This document shows, one piece after another, positions 1-7,800 of a stretch of DNA of 18,230 bases. Every line of letters begins with the position of its first letter. Position 1 is the stretch's first letter. The translations under genes and the position numbers were made by a program. The DNA is from JBMYZL01 sp049610385 (GTDB lineage: Bacteria > Bacteroidota > Bacteroidia > Flavobacteriales_D > Sanyastnellaceae). The notes beneath the pieces are model-generated. The model saw only the letters and a list, made by a program, of their open reading frames with translations, ran no database searches and was not told the DNA's origin. Location of the stretch: positions 1 through 18,230 of the forward strand of contig JBMYZL010000030.1 of assembly GCA_049610385.1 (NCBI GenBank), written 5' to 3'.

Positions 1-130
1 CAGCAGCAATGCGAGCCGCAGTCTCAGCAGCGTCAGCAGCATCACTGTCAGCTTCGTTCTGGTCAACGTCATCTTGAATGGCGTTGTCAGCAGCAATGCG
101 AGCCGCAGCCTCAGCAGCGTCAGCAGCATC
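1..130 (-). repeat. In-frame 87-bp tandem repeat, two visible copies (second incomplete)
   Basis: Bases 1-43 and 88-130 match at 42 of 43 positions, differing only at 22 (T) versus 109 (C). The copies are offset by 87 bp, exactly 29 codons. Read on the minus strand, unit 1 is residues 328-356 (begins DAADAAEAAARIAAD, ends DQNEADS). Unit 2 starts at residue 357 (DAADAAETAARIAA) and is cut by the window edge. The Ala/Asp/Glu composition fits a helical coiled-coil stalk. Near-identity at DNA level suggests recent duplication or homogenisation. The total copy number cannot be known from this window. Confidence 0.85.
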
Positions 131-1111
131 TACATAGTTCTCGGAAGCCAATTCACCATCTGTTCCTGAAACAGATGCATTGAAGGTAGCATCCCCGTCT
201 ACATTTAATGTACCGTCGAGTTGCAAGTTGCTGGTCGGTCCAAATCCACGTCCGTCGAAGAAAGTCAAATCCTCAAACAAACCTGATTCTGCAGACATTT
301 CTTCAAAGTCAGCGTTGGACGCTCCCAAGTAGTTGAAGAAACCTGTTCCGGCAGAGAATGAACCACCCATCAAGTCCAGAGTACCGTGCACCATTAAGGT
401 GTCGCCATCAGCGAGGGTAACTGTATTTTCCCCGAAGGTCAAAACGTTCAAAATATCTCCCAAATCAGCGGTGTTGTCCGCTACATTCGATTGCAGAATT
501 GCGATTTCGTCGTCATTCGACTCAATCAGACCCAACAAGATCGCGTCCTGATCAGCACGCGCTTGTGTTTCGTCAGCAATCGCCGCTTCATTAGCCGCCA
601 CACCGTCGGACAAGGTCGCGAGGGTTCCGTTCGTTGCCGTAACAAAGGCATTGAAGTTACCCTCGTGATCATCCAGAGCATCATATAGAGCTTGGACATC
701 ACCTTCCCAACCGCTGGCCGCATAAATTGCGACAGGAACCGCCTGGACATCAACGTCACCAAAAGACGCATATCCGGCACCGGCATCCACTTCAATCTCG
801 AAGTGCAACCCTGAAGCCGACCAATCTATGTCGCCGAGGTCACTCGAGCCCGAAGCAGCCATGCCATTACCAATGGTAAGGGCCATGTTCCCGAACTGGG
901 TGGTTAACACGCTGGCATGCTCTTCTTGCCATAACGAGTTGCCATCCGCATCGCGGAGGGTCACTCGCACATCAAGTTCGGCGTCCGCCAGTGGATCGCC
1001 GTCAGCATCACGGGCCACCGCCTGGTAGGCGATGCCGTAGCTCGTATCCTGCGCTTGCAGGATCGTTAAGGCTCCGAATAAACAGAGCAGGGAGAGGAAA
1101 AGTGTACGCAT
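1..1111 (-). CDS. Secreted repeat-containing surface protein, 5' part (runs off left edge)
   Basis: An open frame of 370 codons starts at ATG 1111-1109 and continues past base 1 with no stop, so the gene is truncated by the window. Residues 1-20 (MRTLFLSLLCLFGALTILQA) form a signal peptide, probably cut just before QDTS. Residues about 24-130 (YGIAYQAVARDADG onward) are a beta-rich module that I recognise as a common N-terminus of secreted Bacteroidota proteins. Residues about 140-220 are alanine- and acid-rich, with coiled-coil character (ANEAAIADETQARADQDA). A Gly/Asp-rich beta region follows (GTLDLMGGSF, LDGTLNVDGDATF). From Asp328 a 29-residue Ala/Asp repeat begins and is in its second copy at the edge. 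The architecture suggests an extracellular fibre or stalk protein, perhaps trimeric, but the C-terminal anchoring or sorting domain is not visible. No Shine-Dalgarno is seen; the bases before the ATG are A-rich. Function is unknown. Confidence is high that it is a gene and low on its role. Confidence 0.85.
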   Translation of the reverse strand, partial: MRTLFLSLLCLFGALTILQAQDTSYGIAYQAVARDADGDPLADAELDVRVTLRDADGNSLWQEEHASVLTTQFGNMALTIGNGMAASGSSDLGDIDWSASGLHFEIEVDAGAGYASFGDVDVQAVPVAIYAASGWEGDVQALYDALDDHEGNFNAFVTATNGTLATLSDGVAANEAAIADETQARADQDAILLGLIESNDDEIAILQSNVADNTADLGDILNVLTFGENTVTLADGDTLMVHGTLDLMGGSFSAGTGFFNYLGASNADFEEMSAESGLFEDLTFFDGRGFGPTSNLQLDGTLNVDGDATFNASVSGTDGELASENYVDAADAAEAAARIAADNAIQDDVDQNEADSDAADAAETAARIAA

Positions 1112-1139
1112 CACTTTTATCTTGGTTAAGATTTCAGAA

Positions 1140-1163
1140 CTCGAATATACGAGAAAATTCTCG
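1140..1163. repeat. Overlapping inverted repeats in the divergent spacer
   Basis: CTCG (1140-1143) pairs with CGAG (1150-1153) across AATATA. The same CGAG, extended to CGAGAA (1150-1155), also pairs with TTCTCG (1158-1163). The outer CTCGA motifs are 20 bp apart, about two helical turns. This may be an operator between the left-edge surface gene and DUF4286-rsmA, or two mutually exclusive small hairpins in the minus-strand leader. The stems are short, so chance is not excluded. Confidence 0.4.
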
Positions 1164-1185
1164 ACAAACAACCAAACAGCCGCGA

Positions 1186-1193
1186 CAAATTTA
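1186..1193 (-). promoter_or_regulatory. Possible -7 box (TAAATTTG) for the left-edge surface gene
   Basis: The minus strand reads TAAATTTG here, an exact match to the Bacteroidota -7 consensus TAnnTTTG, 74 bp upstream of the ATG at 1111. A TTTG lies upstream (complement of 1208-1211), but the 14-bp spacing is short for a -33 element. The predicted leader would be about 70 nt and would contain the inverted repeats at 1140-1163. This is a match by eye only. Confidence 0.35.
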
Positions 1194-1212
1194 AATTAAG
1201 CATCGGTCAAAG

Positions 1213-1542
1213 ATGGTACTTTATAACCTTTCAATCGCCGTTTTGCCGCAACAATCCATGGAATGGCAGGATTATATGCGAACAAAACACATCCCGGAAA
1301 TCATGTCTTCTGGGTGCTTCATTCAATACAGAATTTGCTTGATTCCACCCATGCATGACGCAGAAATGACTTTCGCTGTCCAATATGTGGCCCCTTCCGA
1401 AGCCCATTTCGAGCGATACAAATCAGATTTTGCACCTGCGCTGCAATCAGATTACCAAAAACGATTCGGACAGACCACCGGAGTCTTTCGCACAGTTCTC
1501 AAAATCATTGAAGAAGGCAGCGCCCCGTTGCGCGAACTTTGA
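1213..1542 (+). CDS. DUF4286 family protein
   Basis: This 109-residue protein begins MVLYNLSIAVLPQQSMEWQD and has no signal peptide or membrane segment. Its length, its start pattern (YN..I.V....W..Y....HIPEIM) and its position directly before rsmA fit the small DUF4286 family, which is frequent in Bacteroidota and has no assigned biochemical role as far as I know. It resembles a compact ferredoxin-like or dimeric alpha-beta barrel fold (YMRTKHIPEI; FAVQYVAPSEAHFERY), but that is inference. It ends three bases before the rsmA start, so the two are almost certainly cotranscribed and perhaps translationally coupled. No strong ribosome-binding site precedes the ATG. A role linked to ribosome maturation is a guess from position only. 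Confidence 0.85.
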   Translation: MVLYNLSIAVLPQQSMEWQDYMRTKHIPEIMSSGCFIQYRICLIPPMHDAEMTFAVQYVAPSEAHFERYKSDFAPALQSDYQKRFGQTTGVFRTVLKIIEEGSAPLREL

Positions 1543-1545
1543 CAC

Positions 1546-2370
1546 ATGAAAAATCCAACGGGGCCAGTCAAACCCAAAAAACATCTGGGGCAACATTTTT
1601 TACACGATCCTTCCATTGCCCTGCGGATAGCTGAATGCATCACTGCGCCCTTGGATCATCCAGTGCTTGAAATTGGACCCGGCACTGGCGCTCTCACTCA
1701 ACCCTTGATTGCGTTGGGAAGAACATCCATTGAAGTTGTCGATGTCGATATCGAAAGCATACAACATCTACAAAACCAAAATTGGGCCCACGAGGCCCAT
1801 GTTCGAATTCATCATGGAGACATTTTGAAATGGTCCTCAAGTCAGTGGGACATCATTGCGAACGGAAGGCCCTTTGCAATCGTCGGTAATTTTCCCTATA
1901 ACATCAGTTCCCAAATCCTTTTCCGAGCATTCGAACTCGGCGACCGGATTTCCGAATTGACTGGCATGTTCCAGAAAGAGGTTGCTGAACGCATCTGTGC
2001 ACCTCCAGGAAACAAGACTTATGGCATCCTCAGTGTTTTGATGCAAGCCCATTTCCATTGTCGCTATGAATTCACAGTGGACGAGAATGCCTTTCATCCA
2101 CCACCCAAAGTCAAAAGTGGTGTCATTCATTGCAAGCGGAAAACACCTGATGAAATTCCCTCCAAACCCACTGCCGAGCATTTGAGGCGAGTGGTCAAAA
2201 CTGCCTTCAATCAACGACGCAAAACATTGAGAAATGCACTGCGATCTGGTGGATACAATCTATCAAAAGTCGAAGATGCTGTGCTCTCTCTTCGCGCTGA
2301 AACCCTCAGCGTGGAGGACTTCCAAGATTTGGCTCGAAAATTGCCCCATCAAGGAACGACCAAAAGCTGA
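1546..2370 (+). CDS. rsmA: 16S rRNA dimethyladenosine transferase RsmA/KsgA
   Basis: This enzyme transfers four methyl groups from S-adenosylmethionine to two adjacent adenines in the 3'-terminal helix of 16S rRNA during late small-subunit assembly. The 274-residue length is typical. Visible landmarks are the N-terminal KKHLGQHFLHD (11-21), the SAM-binding motif I LEIGPGTGAL (41-50), an acidic motif II (VVDVD, 64-68), the HGDIL loop and the catalytic NFPYN (115-119). Further on are the EVAERI segment, FHPPPKVKSGVI and the C-terminal FNQRRKTLRNAL. The start at 1546 gives the expected N-terminus and lies three bases after the DUF4286 stop. Its last 22 bases overlap the end of the convergent minus-strand gene. 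No domain is missing. Confidence 0.97.
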   Translation: MKNPTGPVKPKKHLGQHFLHDPSIALRIAECITAPLDHPVLEIGPGTGALTQPLIALGRTSIEVVDVDIESIQHLQNQNWAHEAHVRIHHGDILKWSSSQWDIIANGRPFAIVGNFPYNISSQILFRAFELGDRISELTGMFQKEVAERICAPPGNKTYGILSVLMQAHFHCRYEFTVDENAFHPPPKVKSGVIHCKRKTPDEIPSKPTAEHLRRVVKTAFNQRRKTLRNALRSGGYNLSKVEDAVLSLRAETLSVEDFQDLARKLPHQGTTKS

Positions 2371-3668
2371 CCCGAAATCAACCCACGACCTTCTGACTTC
2401 GTCCAGCTGACCCCATACACTCCTGGCAGCCAGCCCGAAGTGTTCAAATGCTGCGGAGGCGTTTCAGATGTCACCGATTTGAAAACGGTCTGTCCCTGTT
2501 CATTCCAGACCGTCAAAAACCCAGGCCACTGAGCTGCCGATCCGACCATCCGAAGTTCTGTACGTTGTTGACTGGGGTTGGGGACAAATTCCATTTGAGA
2601 AGAAGCTGTTCGCAAACCCATCACATCTCCGAGGCTGCTGGAGCCATAGGCCGCTGCCGCAAAAGCACCGTTGTCAACATGCATCTCCGTGAATGAAGCC
2701 GTCAGAGGGTGATCTGCCACCACAGTCAATGATTCAGGATTCACGGCCAGAAGATGCTGATTGAAATTGACATCGTAGTACATTATAATGTATAACCCTT
2801 CGGTTTGAGCAAATTCAGAGGCATCTGGAGAGATTGCCACCACCTGTGGGAGTTCCATCAAGTTCGCAACCGCCCCAGTCGTGGGATTGATGGCGGCGAC
2901 ATGAATCGCCCCTTCACCGAGGTCACCATACTCTCGATGCAGGGCATACAACTTGCCTGAATCCATAGAATACACCAACTCATTCAATCCCCAGTTGGGA
3001 TTGGTTTGCACAATGGGGTCGGAGACTACCTCTCCTGTAAAGGAATCCAGGGTATACACACGTTGTTCGTAATTGTCATCCACACCGATGACATAAACAT
3101 GCCCATTGTCTGAATTTAACGCAATACACCCCAGCACGTATCCCGTGATTTCGGGGTATGTCGCCACCTCATCGACGTTGCCCGTCGAAGGATCCAATTC
3201 CATCAACCGCGTGGCATATTCGTACATCCACCAATCCACGCCACCAGCAGACATCAGGGTGCTGTCCACAATGGCAGACCCCATGGCCATCATGCGGTCT
3301 GTATTCATGTCATGCTGAATGCCACCCACAACAACATCTACAGCCGTTTCTGAAATCACTTCATCTGCAGCTACATCCATCCCCCAGAGAGACATTTGGC
3401 CACTGGATAACGAGGTCAACCCCGTGAGGTAATATGTGCCTTGTATTTGGTCGAATGCCGTGCCTCCTACCAGGTAAGCACTCACAAAATCCAACGTATC
3501 CTCATCATAAAACACGCCATCAACAACTTCGTAAGAAGACAAGATCAGCTCTTGGTTGTTGCCCTGTTGAATACCGTGCAATGCGACTTGAGTCCAAGCC
3601 ATTGACGTGAACTGAAACCCAAAAAGCCCGACCCACGCGATGGACATCACCCGAATTGGATTGATCAT
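2349..3668 (-). CDS. Secreted protein with T9SS C-terminal sorting domain, probable beta-propeller
   Basis: I place the start at 3668 (MINPIRVMSIAWVGLFGFQF) rather than the in-frame ATG at 3692. A clear GGAGG lies about 10 bases upstream of 3668, and this start gives a clean signal peptide ending near SMAWTQ. The product is about 439 residues. The body carries repeated strand-turn units of the kind found in propeller proteins (ELDPSTGNVDEVATYP; YTLDSFTGEVVSD; AAINPTTGAVANL; LAVNPESLTVVADH). The last roughly 75 residues (FVPNPSQQRTELRM, FLTVWNEQGQTVF, LPGVYGVSW, GQLLVVP) match the type A sorting domain of the Porphyromonas/Flavobacterium type IX secretion system. The protein is therefore likely exported and then surface-attached or released. 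Substrate or ligand is unknown. Its end overlaps rsmA by 22 bp. Confidence 0.85.
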   Translation of the reverse strand: MINPIRVMSIAWVGLFGFQFTSMAWTQVALHGIQQGNNQELILSSYEVVDGVFYDEDTLDFVSAYLVGGTAFDQIQGTYYLTGLTSLSSGQMSLWGMDVAADEVISETAVDVVVGGIQHDMNTDRMMAMGSAIVDSTLMSAGGVDWWMYEYATRLMELDPSTGNVDEVATYPEITGYVLGCIALNSDNGHVYVIGVDDNYEQRVYTLDSFTGEVVSDPIVQTNPNWGLNELVYSMDSGKLYALHREYGDLGEGAIHVAAINPTTGAVANLMELPQVVAISPDASEFAQTEGLYIIMYYDVNFNQHLLAVNPESLTVVADHPLTASFTEMHVDNGAFAAAAYGSSSLGDVMGLRTASSQMEFVPNPSQQRTELRMVGSAAQWPGFLTVWNEQGQTVFKSVTSETPPQHLNTSGWLPGVYGVSWTKSEGRGLISGQLLVVP

Positions 3669-3739
3669 ATCCAAACAACCTCCAAGACCCATCAGAAGTT
3701 GCGCTGAACATAAAAATTCCGGAATTCACAGGCCAAATC

Positions 3740-3771
3740 TTCGTCCATCGGTTGCAAACCACGTAGATTTG
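3740..3771 (+). promoter_or_regulatory. Possible promoter for fbp-mfd (TTC-N21-TAGATTTG)
   Basis: TAGATTTG at 3764-3771 is an exact match to the Bacteroidota -7 consensus TAnnTTTG, and a TTC at 3740-3742 lies 21 bp upstream where TTG would be expected. The -7 box ends 16 bases before the fbp ATG, so the leader would be only about 10 nt, which is short. It is plausible but unproven. Confidence 0.35.
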
Positions 3772-3787
3772 AGAAAAAGGTTTTGAA

Positions 3788-4795
3788 ATGAACAAGACCA
3801 TCACGTTGCAGGAATTCATCATGGACGCCCAAGCGGAATTTCCGTTTGTGTCCGGTCAACTGACACGGCTGTTAACAGACATCGCCATCGCGGCCAAAAT
3901 TGTCAATCATCAAGTCAATCGTGCCGGTTTGGCTGGGATTTTGGGCGAAGCAGGGCAAACCAATGCACATGATGAAACCCAGCAGAAGTTGGACGTGTTG
4001 GCCGATCGCACGTTCATGCGGGTACTTACAGCTGGCAAATCCGTAGCGGGCATCGGGTCCGAAGAACGCGATGAATTCGTTTTGTGTGGAGACCAAGGCC
4101 GATCTGGCAAATACATTGTCTTGATTGACCCTTTGGACGGCAGCTCAAACATCGATGTCAATGTTTCCATTGGCACCATCTTCAGCATCATGCGTCGCAT
4201 CACTCCGTTGGGCGAACCTTTGGGCGACATAGACTTCCTACAATCAGGTGAAAATCAAGTGGTTGCAGGTTATGTCCTCTACGGTTCAAGCACCATGCTG
4301 GTTTACACCACGGGGTCCGGAGTCAACGGTTTCACATTGGACCCGGCGGTTGGGGAGTTTTTTCTTTCACACCCTGGCATGTGCTTCCCAGATCAAGGGT
4401 ACATTTATTCGATCAATGATGCCCTATTGGCGAAGGCCAATCCCGCCACCCAATCCTTCATTTCCGGGTGCCGAGAAGCCTCCGAAGCTGGTTTTTCCGC
4501 GCGCTACATCGGCTCATTGGTGTCGGACTTTCACCGGAACTTGATTAAGGGCGGCATTTACCTCTATCCCTCCACAAAAACCCACCCTGAGGGCAAATTG
4601 CGCCTGCTTTACGAATGCTCTCCATTGGCCTTTATCGCAGAACAGGCTGGTGGAATGGCTGAGTGCGATACCGGGCGGGTTTTGGACATTGATCCGGCCA
4701 AATTGCACCAGCGCATTCCCTTTTATGTCGGCAGCAAGCACCTGATTCATGGTTTCCGTTCGTGTTGGCATGCAGCGGAAGAAGGGCTGGCGTAA
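3788..4795 (+). CDS. fbp: Class I fructose-1,6-bisphosphatase
   Basis: It hydrolyses fructose-1,6-bisphosphate to fructose-6-phosphate in the cytoplasm, the committed step of gluconeogenesis. The 335-residue length is normal for class I enzymes. Metal and substrate motifs are visible: SEER (91-94) with two acidic ligands, DPLDGSSN (114-121) with Asp114 and Asp117, YSINDA, and the C-terminal half with ARYIGSLVSDFHRNLIKGG, YPSTKTHPEGKLRLLYE and AEQAGGMA. Start at 3788 is preceded by a weak AAGG about 8 bases upstream. The gene ends 12 bases before mfd, so the two are probably one transcript. The upstream spacer (3669-3787) is divergent with the T9SS-sorted protein. All key residues look intact. 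Confidence 0.97.
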   Translation: MNKTITLQEFIMDAQAEFPFVSGQLTRLLTDIAIAAKIVNHQVNRAGLAGILGEAGQTNAHDETQQKLDVLADRTFMRVLTAGKSVAGIGSEERDEFVLCGDQGRSGKYIVLIDPLDGSSNIDVNVSIGTIFSIMRRITPLGEPLGDIDFLQSGENQVVAGYVLYGSSTMLVYTTGSGVNGFTLDPAVGEFFLSHPGMCFPDQGYIYSINDALLAKANPATQSFISGCREASEAGFSARYIGSLVSDFHRNLIKGGIYLYPSTKTHPEGKLRLLYECSPLAFIAEQAGGMAECDTGRVLDIDPAKLHQRIPFYVGSKHLIHGFRSCWHAAEEGLA

Positions 4796-4807
4796 ATTTG
4801 CGCCACC

Positions 4808-7800
4808 ATGCGGCCAGCAGACCTCTTAGCGCTATACCAAAACGACCCGAGAAGTCACTCCTTGACCCAATCACTGGAACAAGAAACCGCTGCGAAAATC
4901 GAGCTCAAAGGCATCGTTGGGTCAGCCACAGCCATCGTCGCCGCTGGCTTGATGATGCGAGACTTTGACGAATCTAAGGAGGCTTCGAATTCACACCCAA
5001 AAAGCCATTTGTTCGTCCTCGATGACAAGGAGACAGCCGCGTATTTTCTCAATGATTTGGAGCAACTGGTGGGCGGGCGACTGCCCATTTTGTTCTTCCC
5101 ACGCTCTGCGCGGGTCCCTTACCAAGAAGAAGTCACCGAAAATGCCAACATCGCGCAGCGTGCGGAAGTTCTGAACGAAATCAATGCGCATCGAAAGGGC
5201 CTTGTAGTCGTGACCTTTCCTGAAGCGCTGGCGGAGCAGGTGATCAGCCGTCAGGAACTCTCGGAGCAAACCTTCACCATCTCCCCAGGAGAGTCCTACA
5301 CCATGGACTTCATTGATGAGGTTTTCATTGAGTACGGATTTCACAAGGTGGATTTCGTTTACGAACCTGGGACCTATGCCGTTCGCGGAGGGATTGTTGA
5401 CGTATTTTCATTCGCATTCGATCACCCTTTTCGCATTGAGTTTTTTGGGGATGAAGTGGAGTCCATTCGAAAGTTTGACCCTTCTACGCAACTGAGCGTC
5501 AACAAGATGATGCGGGCTGTAATCGTTCCCAATGTGGGCGACAAAACGCTGCATGAAAATGTCGAGCCCCTGTTCAGTTTTATGCCCACTGACACGGTGA
5601 TTTGGATGGGTGATGCCGAACGCTGCAGAAAGGGCCTGGAAAAAGCCATGGAACGGGCTGAATCTGCCTACAACCGGCGTTCAGGTCACATCAAATTCAC
5701 ACCACCAGCGGAGTTGTTTGTGGCGCCTGACCGATTGGCGTCGATTTTGGAGCCCTTTTCCGTCATCGAATTTGGTGGCGGGACCAGCTTTCCCGAGCGC
5801 ATCACCCTGTCGTATGAGATGATGCCTCAGCCCAGTTTCAACAAGAATTTCGACCTGATCTCCAGCAATTTGCAGGCCAATCACAAAAACGGATACGTCA
5901 ACGTTGTTGTCGCTGGGCAGGCCACCCAAATCGAACGCCTTCACGACATCTTTGCGGACAAAGGCATCGAGGTGCCGCACAAGCCCATTCCCATCGAATT
6001 GAGCCAAGGTTTTGTGGACAAAGGATTGAAGGTTCTGGTCTACACCGACCACCAGCTTTTTGAGAGATACCATCGTTTTCGACTGAAAGAAACTCACCGG
6101 AAAAACAAGCAGGCCCTTACCCTCAAAGAGCTGCTAGCGCTTCAACCCGGTGATTTTGTGGTTCATGTAGACCATGGCATCGGCGAATTCAGCGGGCTGC
6201 AAAAAATCGAGGTCAACGGCAAGGAACAAGAGGCCATTCGGCTGACCTACCGCGGAGGGGACGTGTTGTACGTCAACATCCATTCGTTACATCGCATCAG
6301 CAAGTACACCTCAAAGGAAGGTACAACACCGAAAATCAGCAAGTTAGGGACTGGGACTTGGGCAGCCACCAAGGCCAAAACCAAAAAGCGCGTCAAAGAA
6401 CTCGCCTTTGATTTGCTGAAGCTTTACGCCAAAAGGAAATCGGCACCTGGTTTTGCTTTTTCGCCGGACAATTACCTGCTTCATGAGTTGGAAGCCAGTT
6501 TCATGTTCGAAGAGACCCCCGATCAGCATGCAGCCATCGAAGCCGTGAAAAGAGACATGGAGAAAGGGGTTCCAATGGATCGTTTGGTATGCGGAGACGT
6601 AGGGTTTGGCAAAACCGAGGTGGCCATCCGTGCGGCGTTCAAAGCCGCTGCAGATGGGAAACAAGTGGCGGTATTGGTGCCCACAACCATCCTCTCCATG
6701 CAGCATTACCGGAGCTTTTCCCGGCGTCTGCGAGAATTCCCCGTAGAAGTCGATTACATCAATCGCTTCAAGACTGGAAAAGCCATGACGACAACCCTGC
6801 AAAAACTGGAAGCGGGCCAAGTGGATATTTTGGTGGGCACACACGCTCTGGTAGGTAAAAGGGTGAAATTCAAAGATTTGGGGTTGTTGATCATCGATGA
6901 AGAACAGAAGTTTGGCGTCGCCGTGAAGGACAAATTGAAGACCCTTAAGGAAAATGTAGATACACTTACCCTCACAGCCACGCCCATTCCGCGGACCCTT
7001 CAATTCAGCTTGATGGGTGCACGTGACTTGTCCACCATTGCCACGCCACCCCCCAATCGGCAACCCGTAGAAACGAACCTGTCTCCATTCAATGAAGAAG
7101 TGGTCAGGGATGCGGTCAGTTATGAATTGAGCCGCGGTGGGCAAGTCTATTTCGTGAACAATCGAGTGAAAAACATCCAAGAAGTCGCGGGCATGATTCA
7201 GCGTTTGGTTCCGGATGCACGTGTGGGCATTGGCCATGGCCAAATGGAAGGCAAACAACTCGAAGAAGTCATGGCCAAATTCATTGAAGGGGCGTTCGAT
7301 GTCTTGGTGGCCACCACCATCATCGAATCAGGCATCGACATCTCGAATGCCAACACAATGATCATCAATGATGCTCACCATTTTGGGCTGAGCGACTTGC
7401 ACCAACTTCGCGGACGGGTTGGACGATCGAACAAAAAAGCTTTTTGTTATCTGCTTGCCCCACCATTGCATGCTTTGCCAGACGAATCACGCAAACGCCT
7501 GCAGGCCATTGAGCAATTCAGCGACTTGGGCAGTGGCATCCAAATTGCCATGCGTGACCTCGATATTCGTGGCGCTGGGGACTTACTGGGTGGAGAGCAG
7601 TCCGGTTTCATTTCCGAACTTGGATTCGACATGTATCAGAAAGTCTTGTCGGAGGCCGTTCAAGAGTTGAAAAACGAGCAATTCTCAGCACTTTTTGAAG
7701 AGGAGCGGAAGTCCAATCGCCGGTTTGTCCAAGAGGCCGTCCTGGAAACCGATTTCAATCTGTTGATTCCCGATCACTACGTGAGCGACATTCCAGAGCG

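Noticed and set aside
1..130. CRISPR-like or intergenic satellite repeat
   Set aside because: The 87-bp period is exactly 29 codons and the repeat is in frame within an open minus-strand gene; there are no spacers or cas genes.
333..1194. Short plus- and minus-strand frames across the left end
   Set aside because: They are out-of-frame readings of the continuous 370-codon minus-strand frame that starts at 1111, which has a signal peptide and a repeat structure.
6344..7258. Minus-strand open frame of 304 codons inside mfd
   Set aside because: It lies wholly opposite the conserved translocase motifs of Mfd, has a His/Phe/Cys-rich composition typical of an antisense shadow, and shows no recognisable domain.
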